NCBI RefSeq assembly: GCF_013055795.1 | Contig: NZ_JABETO010000023.1 | Coordinates: 21,100-85,099 of the forward strand | Origin: Streptomyces sp. I05A-00742 | GTDB lineage: Bacteria > Actinomycetota > Actinomycetes > Streptomycetales > Streptomycetaceae | DNA: 64,000 nucleotides | Direction of reading: 5' to 3' | Shown here: positions 25,474 through 33,666 of the stretch, piece by piece | Numbering within the stretch: the stretch's first letter is position 1 | How the letters are laid out: every line of letters starts with the position of its first letter | The notes under the pieces: generated by a model | The model's database searches: none | Seen by the model: only the letters and a program-made list of their open reading frames with translations | What the model was told of the DNA's origin: nothing | Position numbers and translations under genes: made by a program

Positions 25474-25542
25474 GTCCTCAAACGCCGGACGGGCTGAAGT
25501 GTGCGCCCGGGCCGAAATCCAGCCCGTCCGGCGTTTGAGGAC
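25474..25542. repeat. Streptomyces intergenic 23-bp inverted repeat
   Basis: Two perfect 23-bp arms (25474-25496 and 25520-25542) with a 23-bp spacer. The core of the right arm is GTCCGGCGTTTGAGGAC. I recognise this arm as a motif common at gene ends in Streptomyces genomes. It folds into a cruciform or long hairpin. Function is not established to my knowledge; a terminator or small mobile (MITE-like) element are the options. Confidence 0.75.
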
Positions 25543-25580
25543 AAGCGGCGAAGCCGCTTTCAAAGGGGTTGCGGGCCCTC

Positions 25581-25617
25581 CCGCAGAAACGGTGAAAGGG
25601 TGGGACCGGGGCACCCC
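25581..25617 (-). repeat. gene-end dispersed repeat, copy 2 (inverse)
   Basis: CCGCAGAAACGGTGAAAG (25581-25598) is the exact reverse complement of 3241-3258, and the GGTGCCCCGG-type block follows at the same distance. It sits just past the glycerate kinase stop on the minus strand, the same relation to the upstream gene as copy 1. Confidence 0.6.
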
Positions 25618-25625
25618 CTAGGCGC

Positions 25626-26750
25626 TCAGCCGAGACATTCCCGAGCAATCCGCTCCCCCACCCGCTCCAGGAGCGCCCCCGCCTCCGCCATGCACCGCTC
25701 CGGATCCGGCTCAAGCTCGGAAAGCGCGTACGCCCGCCCAACCCCAAGCGCCACCAAATCCTCCCACTCCAACCCCAACCGCCCACAAACAGCCACCACC
25801 CGAACCCCCCGCCCCCGAGCCACCGCCGCCACCCCCGCAACCGCCTTCCCCCGCAGCGTCTGCTCGTCGAGCGACCCCTCCCCCGTGATCACCACATCGG
25901 CCCGCTCCAGCGCCTCGGCGAACCCGACGACGTCGAGCAGCACCTCGATGCCGGGCCGGAACACGGCCCCGAGCCCGGCGAGCGCGCCGTAGCCGAGCCC
26001 ACCGGCGGCGCCCGCGCCCGGCGCGTCCGCCAAGGCAGGGTCCAGAGCACGGGCGATGCGGCCGAGAGCGGCGTCCAGGACGGCGATGTCGCCCGGGGAG
26101 GCGCCCTTCTGCGGGCCGTAGACGGCGGCGGCGCCCGAGGGCCCGGTCAGGGGGTTGTCGACGTCGCAGGCGAGGACGACGGAGGTGCGGGCCAGCCGTT
26201 CGTCGAGCCCGGAGAGGTCGACGCGGTCGAGGGCGGCGAGCGCGGCCCCGCCGGGGCCGAGGGGCCGCCCGGAGGCGTCGAGGAAGCGCGCGCCGAGCGC
26301 GGCGAGCATGCCGGCACCGCCGTCGGTGGTGGCACTGCCGCCCACACCGAGCACGACGGTCCGGGCGCCGGCGTCGAGCGCGGCGCGCAGCAGCTCCCCG
26401 GTCCCGTAGGTGGTGGCGGTGAGCGGCGCGTACCGGCCCGGCGGCAGCCGGCGCAGGCCCGACGCCTCGGCCATCTCCACCACGGCGGTGTCGCCGCGCA
26501 GCGCCCAGGCCGCCGTGACGGGTTCGCCGAGCGGCCCGGCCACCCGGGCCGTGCGGCGTTCGAAGCCGGCGTTCCGCGCGGAGACGACCGCGTCCACCGT
26601 GCCGTCGCCACCGTCGGCGACGGGCAGCGCGGTCACGGTGGCGCCGGGCGCCGCCCGGCGGATCCCGGCGGTGAGGTGGTCGGCGACCTCGACGGCCGTC
26701 AGCGAGCCCTTGAACTTGTCCGCGGCGATGAGCACGTGTGCGTCGGTCAT
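25626..26750 (-). CDS. glycerate kinase (GK-I family)
   Basis: 374 residues. It opens with ADKFKGSLTAVEVADHLTAG, the family signature, and has PVADGGDGTVDAV and a glycine-rich GVGGSATTDGGAGMLAALG loop characteristic of GlxK-type glycerate kinases. The C-terminal ITGEGSLDEQT is also conserved. Phosphorylates D-glycerate with ATP to 2- or 3-phosphoglycerate in glyoxylate/serine metabolism, which fits a cell producing glyoxylate by the nearby ethylmalonyl-CoA pathway. Divergent from the BCCT transporter. Third-position usage becomes C/A-rich in the last ~200 bp, but the frame is intact. Confidence 0.92.
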   Translation of the reverse strand: MTDAHVLIAADKFKGSLTAVEVADHLTAGIRRAAPGATVTALPVADGGDGTVDAVVSARNAGFERRTARVAGPLGEPVTAAWALRGDTAVVEMAEASGLRRLPPGRYAPLTATTYGTGELLRAALDAGARTVVLGVGGSATTDGGAGMLAALGARFLDASGRPLGPGGAALAALDRVDLSGLDERLARTSVVLACDVDNPLTGPSGAAAVYGPQKGASPGDIAVLDAALGRIARALDPALADAPGAGAAGGLGYGALAGLGAVFRPGIEVLLDVVGFAEALERADVVITGEGSLDEQTLRGKAVAGVAAVARGRGVRVVAVCGRLGLEWEDLVALGVGRAYALSELEPDPERCMAEAGALLERVGERIARECLG

Positions 26751-26890
26751 CTGCTGCCCCTCTGTCCAGGTGTCGTCCGGTGCCCCGTCGCGCCGCGCCG
26801 AACCCTATCCGTGGCATGGGGGCGCCGCCCATCCCTCCGGCGGCGTGCCAGCCCGTGGAATAGCCACCAATCCGGCCATAGTGGGGCGTC

Positions 26891-28585
26891 ATGAGCACCG
26901 AGACCACCGACGCGTCCCCCTCGCCGCGGGACGAACGCCCGGACCTGCCCCTGGTCGCCATCGGCGCCGTCGCCGTCCTGGCGGTGGTCGCCTGGGCGGC
27001 GCTCGGCAAGAGCTCCTTCGACCGGGTCTCCACGGACGCCCTCGGCTGGGTGCTGTCGAACTTCGCCTGGCTGTTCGTCATCGCCGCCGATGTGTTTCTC
27101 GTGCTGTGCGCGGTTATCGCCGTCAGCCGCTACGGGCGGATCCGGCTCGGCGCGGACGACTCCCAGCCGGAGTTCAGCAACCTGGCCTGGATCGCCATGA
27201 TGTTCAGCGCCGGCATGGGGATCGGCCTGATGTTCTACGGCGTCGGCGAGCCGCTCCAGCACTTCGTCGCACCGCCGCCGGGCAGCGGCGTCGACCCCGG
27301 CACCCCGGCCGCCGCCCGTACCGCCCTGGAGTACTCGTTCTTCCACTGGACGCTGCACCCCTGGGCCATCTACGGCATGGCCGGCCTCGCGCTCGCCTAC
27401 GCGGGCTTCCGCAAGGGCCGCGGCAACCGGCTGAGCTCCGTGTTCGTACCGCTGCTCGGCAAGGAGCGGGCGGACGGCTGGCCGGGCCGGGTCATCGACC
27501 TGCTCGCCGTCTTCGCGACGGTCTTCGGTACGGCCACCAGTCTGGGGCTGGGCGCACTCCAGGTGTCCAAGGGGCTGAACATCACCACCGGGGTCAAGGA
27601 CTCGACCTCCCTGGAGCTCATCGTCATCGCCTCCCTGTCGGCCGCCTTCGTGCTCTCGGCCTTCTCCGGCCTGCACAAGGGCGTCAAATGGCTGAGCACG
27701 CTCAACATCGCGCTGGCCGCCTGCCTGATGCTCTTCGTCTTCCTCCTCGGCCCCACCGTCTTCATCCTCAACACCGTCCCCGCCTCCACGGGCGGCTACC
27801 TGCACGACCTGGTCACCCTGGCCACCCGGACCGGCGCCTTCACGGACTCCAAGTGGCTGGGCGCCTGGACGGTGTTCTACTGGGCGTGGTGGCTCTCGTG
27901 GGCGCCGTTCGTCGGCACGTTCATCGCCCGCATCTCGCACGGCCGGACCATCCGCGAGTTCCTCGTGGGCGTGCTGCTCGTGCCCAGCGGTGCCACGGTC
28001 GTCTGGTTCTGCGTCATGGGCGGCAGCGCCCTCCGGCTGGACATGACCGGCGCCGCCGACATGGCCGGGACCGTCACCCAGGGCGCGGAGGCGTCGCTCT
28101 TCGCCCTCCTCGACACGCTGCCGCTGTCGACTCTCGTCTCCTGGGTCGCCATGGCGCTGGTGATGACGTACTTCATCACCAGCGCGGACTCGGCCTCCCT
28201 GGTCATGGGCTCCCTCACCAGCCGCGGCGCCCTGCACCCCAAGGACTGGCTGGTCGTCACCTGGGGCGTGCTGATGGCGGCCGTGGCGGCCGTCCTGCTG
28301 GTGGCGGGCGGCCTGAAGTCGCTCCAGTCCGCGACGATCCTCGTCGCCCTGCCGTTCGTCCTGGTGATGCTGGCCCTGTGCTGGTCGCTGCTGACCGAAC
28401 TCCGCACCGACCCGGGCGCGGGCCCCGCCCGCCACCACGCGCTGCACGGGCTGCGGGACGCCCTGCGCACGATGGTCGGCGACGCGATCACCGAGCAGGG
28501 CCCGGTCCGGCACCCCCGGCTGCGGCGGGTCGCCGAGAGCGCCCGGGAGCGGGGCGAGGGGGACGACGGGGGCGCCCAGGGCTGA
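26891..28585 (+). CDS. BCCT family transporter (glycine betaine/choline/carnitine)
   Basis: 564 residues, twelve predicted helices. Family signatures are visible: MMFSAGMGIGLMFYGVGEPL (glycine-rich helix 3 with substrate and Na+ sites), FFHWTLHPWAIY, and FYWAWWLSWAPFVGTFIARI, the aromatic-box segment diagnostic of BCCT carriers. The Gly-Met-Gly in helix 3 is the form seen in Na+-coupled betaine carriers such as BetP. The short charged N- and C-termini are about 20 and 70 residues. Likely an osmoprotectant importer. Single gene. Confidence 0.92.
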   Translation: MSTETTDASPSPRDERPDLPLVAIGAVAVLAVVAWAALGKSSFDRVSTDALGWVLSNFAWLFVIAADVFLVLCAVIAVSRYGRIRLGADDSQPEFSNLAWIAMMFSAGMGIGLMFYGVGEPLQHFVAPPPGSGVDPGTPAAARTALEYSFFHWTLHPWAIYGMAGLALAYAGFRKGRGNRLSSVFVPLLGKERADGWPGRVIDLLAVFATVFGTATSLGLGALQVSKGLNITTGVKDSTSLELIVIASLSAAFVLSAFSGLHKGVKWLSTLNIALAACLMLFVFLLGPTVFILNTVPASTGGYLHDLVTLATRTGAFTDSKWLGAWTVFYWAWWLSWAPFVGTFIARISHGRTIREFLVGVLLVPSGATVVWFCVMGGSALRLDMTGAADMAGTVTQGAEASLFALLDTLPLSTLVSWVAMALVMTYFITSADSASLVMGSLTSRGALHPKDWLVVTWGVLMAAVAAVLLVAGGLKSLQSATILVALPFVLVMLALCWSLLTELRTDPGAGPARHHALHGLRDALRTMVGDAITEQGPVRHPRLRRVAESARERGEGDDGGAQG

Positions 28586-28615
28586 GACACGGGCCGAGGC
28601 AGGGGCTGAGGCAGG

Positions 28616-29116
28616 TCAGAGCTCACCGTCCGAGTGGCCGTACGGGAGGCCGACGGTCATGGACGCGGTGGCGTCCCCGGCCGTCGCGACGTCGCCGGCC
28701 AGGGGCGGCACCCCGGCCCGGTCCCAGTCGACAGCGCACGAGACTCCGTCACCGAGCTCGTCGCAGAACATCCGGCCGGAGAGGGTGGCCGACGGGTCGT
28801 CCACGTCCTCGTCGGCCGCGAAGTCGTAGCCGGCCGGCTCCCCCGGCCCGGTGAAGGTGATCTCCGGGTAGCCGTCGACCGCGATGGTGAGGAAGGGGTG
28901 GAGATCGATCGACCGCGCCAGTTCGTCGTGCTGGTACACGTGCAGCGTCAGGTCCGCGCCGTACCAGCACAGGAGGTACAGGTTGATCGCCTCGGCGAGC
29001 TCGTCCGCGAGATCGGCCTTGATCTCGTCGAGGGTGCCCCGCACGTAGTGCGTGTCCTTGCGGGATCCGCCCGGAGCGACGCGGAACTCCAGTTCGTAGC
29101 AGCTCTTGAGTGACAT
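28616..29116 (-). CDS. hypothetical acidic protein
   Basis: 166 residues from ATG 29114-29116 (MSLKSCYELEFRVAPGG). No family recognised. Predicted soluble, acidic, alpha/beta in the first half (helix IKADLADELAEAINLYLLCW, strand LTIAVDGYPEITFTG) with a low-complexity acidic tail. Two frames upstream remain open, but upstream codons run into the divergent MerR promoter region. Convergent with the BCCT gene, 30 bp apart. Small acidic proteins of this composition include immunity-type proteins, but no toxin partner is adjacent. Confidence 0.6.
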   Translation of the reverse strand: MSLKSCYELEFRVAPGGSRKDTHYVRGTLDEIKADLADELAEAINLYLLCWYGADLTLHVYQHDELARSIDLHPFLTIAVDGYPEITFTGPGEPAGYDFAADEDVDDPSATLSGRMFCDELGDGVSCAVDWDRAGVPPLAGDVATAGDATASMTVGLPYGHSDGEL

Positions 29117-29189
29117 GTCGAACAACCTATCCACCAGGGCCACTTGACCGGACGGATGGCTTACGGGCCTGCCCCTCCCCCGCGCCCGC

Positions 29190-29221
29190 TTGACCTTGCC
29201 CCTTGGGGCAGGGTTTAGCCT
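29190..29221 (+). promoter_or_regulatory. MerR-type promoter with long spacer
   Basis: TTGACC (29190-29195) and TAGCCT (29216-29221) are separated by 20 bp, the over-long spacing typical of MerR-activated promoters. The spacer carries CCTTGCCCC-TT-GGGGCAGGG (29194-29213), an inverted repeat perfect over TGCCCC/GGGGCA. The gene starts 28 bp after the -10, so the MerR fusion most likely activates its own gene. Confidence 0.75.
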
Positions 29222-29249
29222 CCGTGGGACAGGAGCGGAGGCGAGGGGC

Positions 29250-30194
29250 ATGCGGATCGGCGACGTCGCCCACCGGGCGGGCGTGACCGTCAAGGCGGTG
29301 CGGTACTACGAAGCGCTGGGGCTGGTCGAGCCCGTCCGGCTGGCGAACGGCTATCGCGACTACGACGAACACCACGTCCGGGTCATCGGCGAGATCAAGG
29401 CCCTCAGCCGGCTCGGGATCCCCGTCGAGGACACCCGTCCCTTCCTCGACTGTCTGGCGGCCGGCCGGCCGCACGCCGACGACTGCCCGGCCTCGCTGGC
29501 CGGTTACCGGGCGGCGATCGACGACCTGACCCGGCGGATCGACGCCCTGAGCGCCCGCCGGGCCGTACTGACCGCCCACCTGCACGAGGCCGCCCACCGC
29601 AACAGCAGCGTCCCACCGGGAGATCCCATGCACGACTTCGCCACCCTGCCCGCCGGCCTGCCCGTCCCCGAGGACGACGGCGCCTGCGACACCCTGCCCG
29701 GACTGGCCCTGCCCGCCCTGGAGCTGCGGGGCACGGACGGCCGGACCGTCCGCCTCGACGCCCTGGGGCCGGGACGGTCCGTGATCTACCTCTACCCGCT
29801 CACCGGGCGGCCCGGCACCGACCTGCCCGAGGGCTGGAACTCCATTCCGGGGGCCCGCGGCTGCACGCCGGAGTCCTGCGGTTTCCGCGACCACCACGAG
29901 GACCTGCTCGCCGCGGGGGCGGCCCGGGTCTTCGGGCTGTCCGGCCAGGACACCGACTACCAGCGGGAGGTCGTCGAGCGGCTGCGCCTGCCGTTCGCCA
30001 TCCTCTCGGACCCGGGCCTCCGGCTGGCGGACGAGCTGAGGCTGCCGACCTTCGAGGCGGGCGGGCGCCGGCTGTTCCGGCGGCTCACCCTGGTCGTCCT
30101 GGACGGTGCGGTGGAGCACGTCTTCTACCCGGTCTTCCCGCCGGACCGGCACGCGGAGCAGGTCCTCGGCTGGCTGCGCCGGCACCCTCTCTGA
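29250..30194 (+). CDS. MerR regulator fused to a peroxiredoxin (AhpC/TSA) domain
   Basis: 314 residues from ATG 29250. Residues 1-70 are a MerR winged HTH (MRIGDVAHRAGVTVKAVRYY, YDEHHVRVIGEIKAL), followed by a coiled-coil dimer helix with DCPASLAGYRAAIDDLTRRI. From about residue 150 a thioredoxin-fold peroxiredoxin domain follows: LPGLALPALELRGTDGRTV, IYLYPLTGRPG, RGCTPESCGFRDHHEDLLAAG, VFGLSGQDTDYQREVVERL. GCTPESCGF carries a Cys pair rather than the usual P-x-x-x-T-x-x-C, and matches BCP/PrxQ-like proteins with nearby cysteines. Sensor and effector in one chain: peroxide could directly switch the promoter. The long-spacer MerR promoter in front supports autoactivation. Confidence 0.85.
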   Translation: MRIGDVAHRAGVTVKAVRYYEALGLVEPVRLANGYRDYDEHHVRVIGEIKALSRLGIPVEDTRPFLDCLAAGRPHADDCPASLAGYRAAIDDLTRRIDALSARRAVLTAHLHEAAHRNSSVPPGDPMHDFATLPAGLPVPEDDGACDTLPGLALPALELRGTDGRTVRLDALGPGRSVIYLYPLTGRPGTDLPEGWNSIPGARGCTPESCGFRDHHEDLLAAGAARVFGLSGQDTDYQREVVERLRLPFAILSDPGLRLADELRLPTFEAGGRRLFRRLTLVVLDGAVEHVFYPVFPPDRHAEQVLGWLRRHPL

Positions 30195-30289
30195 GGTGCG
30201 GCCCCGGGCGGGGTGGCGAAGTGTCCGGTATCCGCCGATAGACCTAGGTCCCGGACGTCCCGCACCCTCGCGCTAGCATCGGCTGGGTA

Positions 30290-30365
30290 TCGCCCGGTTC
30301 CCGGGCGACACAAGTGCCGCCCCGGCGCACTCCGTTGTGCGTCGTTGCCCGCGCCGGGGCGGCAC
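30290..30365 (+). promoter_or_regulatory. tandem hairpins upstream of the radical SAM gene
   Basis: Hairpin 1: TCGCCCGG (30290-30297), loop TTC, CCGGGCGA (30301-30308). Hairpin 2: GTGCCGCCCCGGCGC (30314-30328), 22-nt loop, GCGCCGGGGCGGCAC (30351-30365), a perfect 15-bp stem. No T tract. TAGCAT at 30274-30279 could be a -10 element and GACCTAGGTC (30241-30250) is a perfect 10-bp palindrome where the -35 should be. So these hairpins may be in the 5' leader of the radical SAM mRNA, or terminate the peroxiredoxin transcript. Confidence 0.5.
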
Positions 30366-30419
30366 CTTCCGCCCGGGACCGGGCGGTGACGACGCACGGG
30401 CGACGGAGAGGGAGCGGTC

Positions 30420-31730
30420 ATGGGAAGCAGCCGTACGGAAGAGGTCGAGGGCCTGATGGCGCGCTTCCCCGGGGTGCCGCGGGAAGCCGTCATCAAGGAG
30501 GACCTGCTGCGCGGCGGCATCGCGTTCGACGAATCCGCGCTCACCGGCGACGAGGCGGGCGACGTCAAACCGAAGTCCTACTTCATCTTCTCCTTCGACC
30601 ACCGGACCCTCCCCGAGCTCGGCGCCGCGGCCCTGCGCCGCCCGCCGGAGGAGATCGTCCTCACCGGGGGCCCCTACGGGCTGCGGCGCACGGTCGTCTC
30701 GGTGCGCGTCAACCCCCAGTCCCCCTACCGGGTCGGGGTCACCCCCGACGGAACGCTCGGCCTCCTGCTCGACGGGAAGCACATCGCCGACGTGGGCCTG
30801 CCGCCGATGCCGGACTACTACCGGCACGCGCTGGCCAACGGGAAATCCGTGATGGAGGTCGCCCCGACCATCCAGTGGGGCTATCTCATCTACCTGACGG
30901 TCTTCCGGGTCTGCCAGTACTTCGGCGCCAAGGAGGAGTGCCAGTACTGCGACATCAACCACAACTGGCGCCAGCACAAGGCGGCCGGCCGCCCGTACAC
31001 CGGGGTGAAGTCGGTCGAGGAAGTGCTGGAGGCACTGGAAATCATCGACAAGCACGACACGGCCGGCGCCTCCCGCGCCTATACGCTCACCGGCGGTTCC
31101 ATCACCTCCCGGGTGAACGGCCTCACCGAGGCGGATTTCTACGGCCGTTACGCACAGGCGATCGAGGAGCGATTCCCCGGCCGCTGGACCGGAAAGGTCG
31201 TCGCCCAGGCCCTGCCCCGGGCGGACGTCCAGCGTTTCCACGACTACGGGATCCGCATCTACCACCCCAATTACGAGGTGTGGGACCGGCGTCTCTTCGA
31301 GCTCTACTGCCCCGGCAAGGAACGCTACGTCGGCCGCGACGAATGGCACCGCAGGATCCTGGACTCGGCCGAGGTGTTCGGGCCGCGGAACGTCATCCCG
31401 AATTTCGTGGCGGGCGTGGAGATGGCCGCGCCGGAGGGGTTCACGAAGGTCGACGAGGCCATCGCCTCCACGGAGGAAGGGCTGCGGTTCTTCATGTCCC
31501 GCGGCATCACCCCGCGGTTCACCACGTGGTGCCCCGAGCCGACGACGCCGCTCGGCCGCTCGAATCCGGCGGGCGCGCCGCTCGAATACCACATCCGGTT
31601 GCTGGAGACCTACCGCGCGACCATGGACGCGTACGGGCTGTCCTCGCCGCCCGGTTACGGTCCTGCCGGGCCGGGACGGGCCGTGTTCTCGGTGAGTTCG
31701 TTCATGGACAGCCTGCCTGCCGACGACTGA
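30420..31730 (+). CDS. radical SAM family protein with CX8CX2C cluster motif
   Basis: 436 residues from ATG 30420 (GGAG upstream). A ~150-residue N-terminal domain precedes WGYLIYLTVFRVC-x8-C-x2-C. The cysteines are residues 165, 174 and 177, so spacing is CX8CX2C instead of CX3CX2C, with an aromatic (Tyr) before the last Cys as usual. Downstream are AYTLTGGSITS (the GGE-like SAM motif region), ALPRADVQRFHDYGIRIYHPNYEVWD and FVAGVEMA, fitting a partial TIM barrel. Reaction unknown. The 77-bp gap to the sirtuin gene allows cotranscription. Confidence 0.78.
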   Translation: MGSSRTEEVEGLMARFPGVPREAVIKEDLLRGGIAFDESALTGDEAGDVKPKSYFIFSFDHRTLPELGAAALRRPPEEIVLTGGPYGLRRTVVSVRVNPQSPYRVGVTPDGTLGLLLDGKHIADVGLPPMPDYYRHALANGKSVMEVAPTIQWGYLIYLTVFRVCQYFGAKEECQYCDINHNWRQHKAAGRPYTGVKSVEEVLEALEIIDKHDTAGASRAYTLTGGSITSRVNGLTEADFYGRYAQAIEERFPGRWTGKVVAQALPRADVQRFHDYGIRIYHPNYEVWDRRLFELYCPGKERYVGRDEWHRRILDSAEVFGPRNVIPNFVAGVEMAAPEGFTKVDEAIASTEEGLRFFMSRGITPRFTTWCPEPTTPLGRSNPAGAPLEYHIRLLETYRATMDAYGLSSPPGYGPAGPGRAVFSVSSFMDSLPADD

Positions 31731-31807
31731 GTACCGCGGTCCACCACACCGCTCCCCCGGCCCGAATTCCGTTCGCCGGGCGGAGCGGTGCTGCGTACGC
31801 TCGCGGC

Positions 31808-32539
31808 ATGGCGAAGAAACCTCTGGTGGCGATTCTCAGCGGTGCGGGAATTTCCACGGATTCCGGCATTCCCGACTACCGGGGGCCCAACGGCCTGTGG
31901 CGGCGCGACCCGGAGGCCGAGAAGCTCGTCACCTACGAGTACTACATGCGCGACCCCGAGATCCGGCGGCGTTCCTGGCTGATGCGGCGCGACGCCCCCA
32001 CGCTGCGCGCCCGGCCGAACGCGGCCCACGAGGCGATCGTGCGGCTGGAGCGGTCCGGGACGCCGGTCCGCGTCATCACGCAGAACGTGGACGGGCTGCA
32101 CCAGGCGGCCGGGCTGCCCGAGCGGAAGGTGCTCGAACTCCACGGCTCCGCCCGGTCGGTGGTGTGCACGGAGTGCGGGGCGCGCTCGGGGATGGCCGCC
32201 GCCCTGGAGCGGGTGGCGGCGGGCGACCCGGACCCGGCCTGCGAGGCGTGCGGCGGCATCCTGAAGTCGGCGACGGTCATGTTCGGTCAGGCCCTCGACC
32301 CCGCCGTCCTGGGTGACGCACTGACGGTGACGAAGGCGTGCGACGTCTTCATCGCGGTCGGCACCAGCCTGATGGTCACCCCCGCGGCGGCGCTCGCGGG
32401 CGTGGCGGCCGACCACGGCGCCTGGCTGATCATCGTCAACGCGGAGCCGACGCCGTACGACGACCGGGCGGACGAGGTGCTGCGGGAGCCGATCGGGACG
32501 GCGCTGCCGGCACTGCTGCGGCGGTGGGAAGGGAGTTGA
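31808..32539 (+). CDS. cobB: NAD-dependent deacylase of the SIR2 family
   Basis: 243 residues from ATG 31808. NAD-binding ILSGAGISTDSGIPDYRG, then QNVDGLHQAAG with the Asn-Asp and active-site His in LELHGSARS. Structural zinc is bound by two cysteine pairs, CTEC and CEAC. AVGTSLMVTPAAAL is the last Rossmann motif. Length is the usual bacterial one. It removes acetyl or other acyl groups from lysines, for example from acyl-CoA synthetases. Relation to the radical SAM gene just upstream is unknown. It converges with ogt, 7 bp apart. Confidence 0.92.
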   Translation: MAKKPLVAILSGAGISTDSGIPDYRGPNGLWRRDPEAEKLVTYEYYMRDPEIRRRSWLMRRDAPTLRARPNAAHEAIVRLERSGTPVRVITQNVDGLHQAAGLPERKVLELHGSARSVVCTECGARSGMAAALERVAAGDPDPACEACGGILKSATVMFGQALDPAVLGDALTVTKACDVFIAVGTSLMVTPAAALAGVAADHGAWLIIVNAEPTPYDDRADEVLREPIGTALPALLRRWEGS

Positions 32540-32546
32540 CAGGCCG

Positions 32547-33089
32547 TCAGAACAGGGAGTCCTGCTTTCCCGAGTCCTGCCTGCCCGCGTCCTGCTTGCC
32601 CACCCTCCCCAGTTCCACGCCCTCCAGCTCCAGCAGCCGCCGCTTCCGCTCCACTCCCCAGCCGTAGCCCGTGAGGCTGCCGTCGGAGCCGATCACCCGG
32701 TGGCAGGGGACGATGATCGACACGGGGTTCTTCCCGTTCGCGAGCCCGACCGCCCGTGAGGCGTTGGGTGCGCCGATGTGGCGGGCCAGTTCCCCGTAGG
32801 ACATCGTCTCCCCGTAGGGGATCTCCAGGAGCGCGTTCCAGACCCGGCGCTGGAACGGGGTGCCGCGCAGGTCCAGGGGGACGTCGAAGCACGTCAGCTC
32901 CTCCGCGAAGTACGCCGCCAGCTGGCGGGTGACCTCGGCGAACGGGCTGTCGTCGGGGCGGCCGAAGCTCTCGTCGGCCGGCCGGTGCCGCTGGTCGAGG
33001 ATGTAGAGGCCGGAGAGGGTGGTGCCGTCGGCGGCCACGAGGGTGATGGGGCCGTAGGGGCTCTCGATGACGGTGTACACGGCGGACAT
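32547..33089 (-). CDS. ogt: methylated-DNA--protein-cysteine methyltransferase
   Basis: 180 residues from ATG 33087-33089 (MSAVYTVIESPYGPITL). Active-site motif IIVPCHRVIGSDGSLTGYGWG with the alkyl-accepting Cys, preceded by the DNA-binding helix SYGELARHIGAPNASRAVGLA. It repairs O6-alkylguanine by suicide transfer. Linked to the Ada-AlkA gene 578 bp upstream on the same strand. The C-terminus has an unusual KQD repeat (GKQDAGRQDSGKQDSLF). The much longer open frame upstream is GC-rich noise. Confidence 0.93.
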   Translation of the reverse strand: MSAVYTVIESPYGPITLVAADGTTLSGLYILDQRHRPADESFGRPDDSPFAEVTRQLAAYFAEELTCFDVPLDLRGTPFQRRVWNALLEIPYGETMSYGELARHIGAPNASRAVGLANGKNPVSIIVPCHRVIGSDGSLTGYGWGVERKRRLLELEGVELGRVGKQDAGRQDSGKQDSLF

Positions 33090-33666
33090 GGGGTGTTCCG
33101 TTCGCTTCCGTTCGGTGTCCGTGGGCGGACAGGCGGTGGGTGGGCGGTCGGTCGGCAGGTGGGCGGTTGGTGAGCGGTTGGTGAGCGGCGGCTCGGGTGG
33201 GCAAGCGCCGGGGCGGGTGCCGGGGGGGCCGGCTCTGGAGGCGGTTCCCGGCGGGGGACGACGGACGAGTGGTGGCGGGGCGGGTGCCGGGGGTGGGCTC
33301 CCGGCGGGGACAGCGGCCGGGGGTGGCCGCCGAGCGTACGTCGGCGTATCGGGTAAGGCCGTGATCGGGGTATCGGGTGGCGCCGTCAAGGCCGGAGGGT
33401 ACGCCGTCGGGGCGGGGCGGCGTCGGGCGGCACGTCCCGGGGCCGGGCGTCGGCCCCAGGGCGAGGCGGGCGCCGCACTGCCGGTCCCCGACCACCCCCC
33501 GCACCGGATCCGGAACATGTCACATCGCCGGCTTCCGGCATCCCCCGAGCCCCCGGGGCAACGCCGCCACGTGGCCGGGTGCGGGGGCAGATGCGCCCGG
33601 AGCAACGCCGGGCGCCCGGCACCGCACCGCCCCCGCGCCACACCACGCTGCGCCGCCCCGCCGACG
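33090..33666. other. gene-free G-rich interval between ogt and alkA
   Basis: No gene seen. From about 33111 to 33330 the plus strand is very G-rich, with many GGG runs that could form G-quadruplexes; on the minus-strand transcript they would be C-rich. Includes an 11-bp direct repeat, GCGGTTGGTGA, 2.4 copies at 33163-33188. The rest (to 33666) is GC-rich without recognisable structure. The ogt promoter should lie here. Confidence 0.5.
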
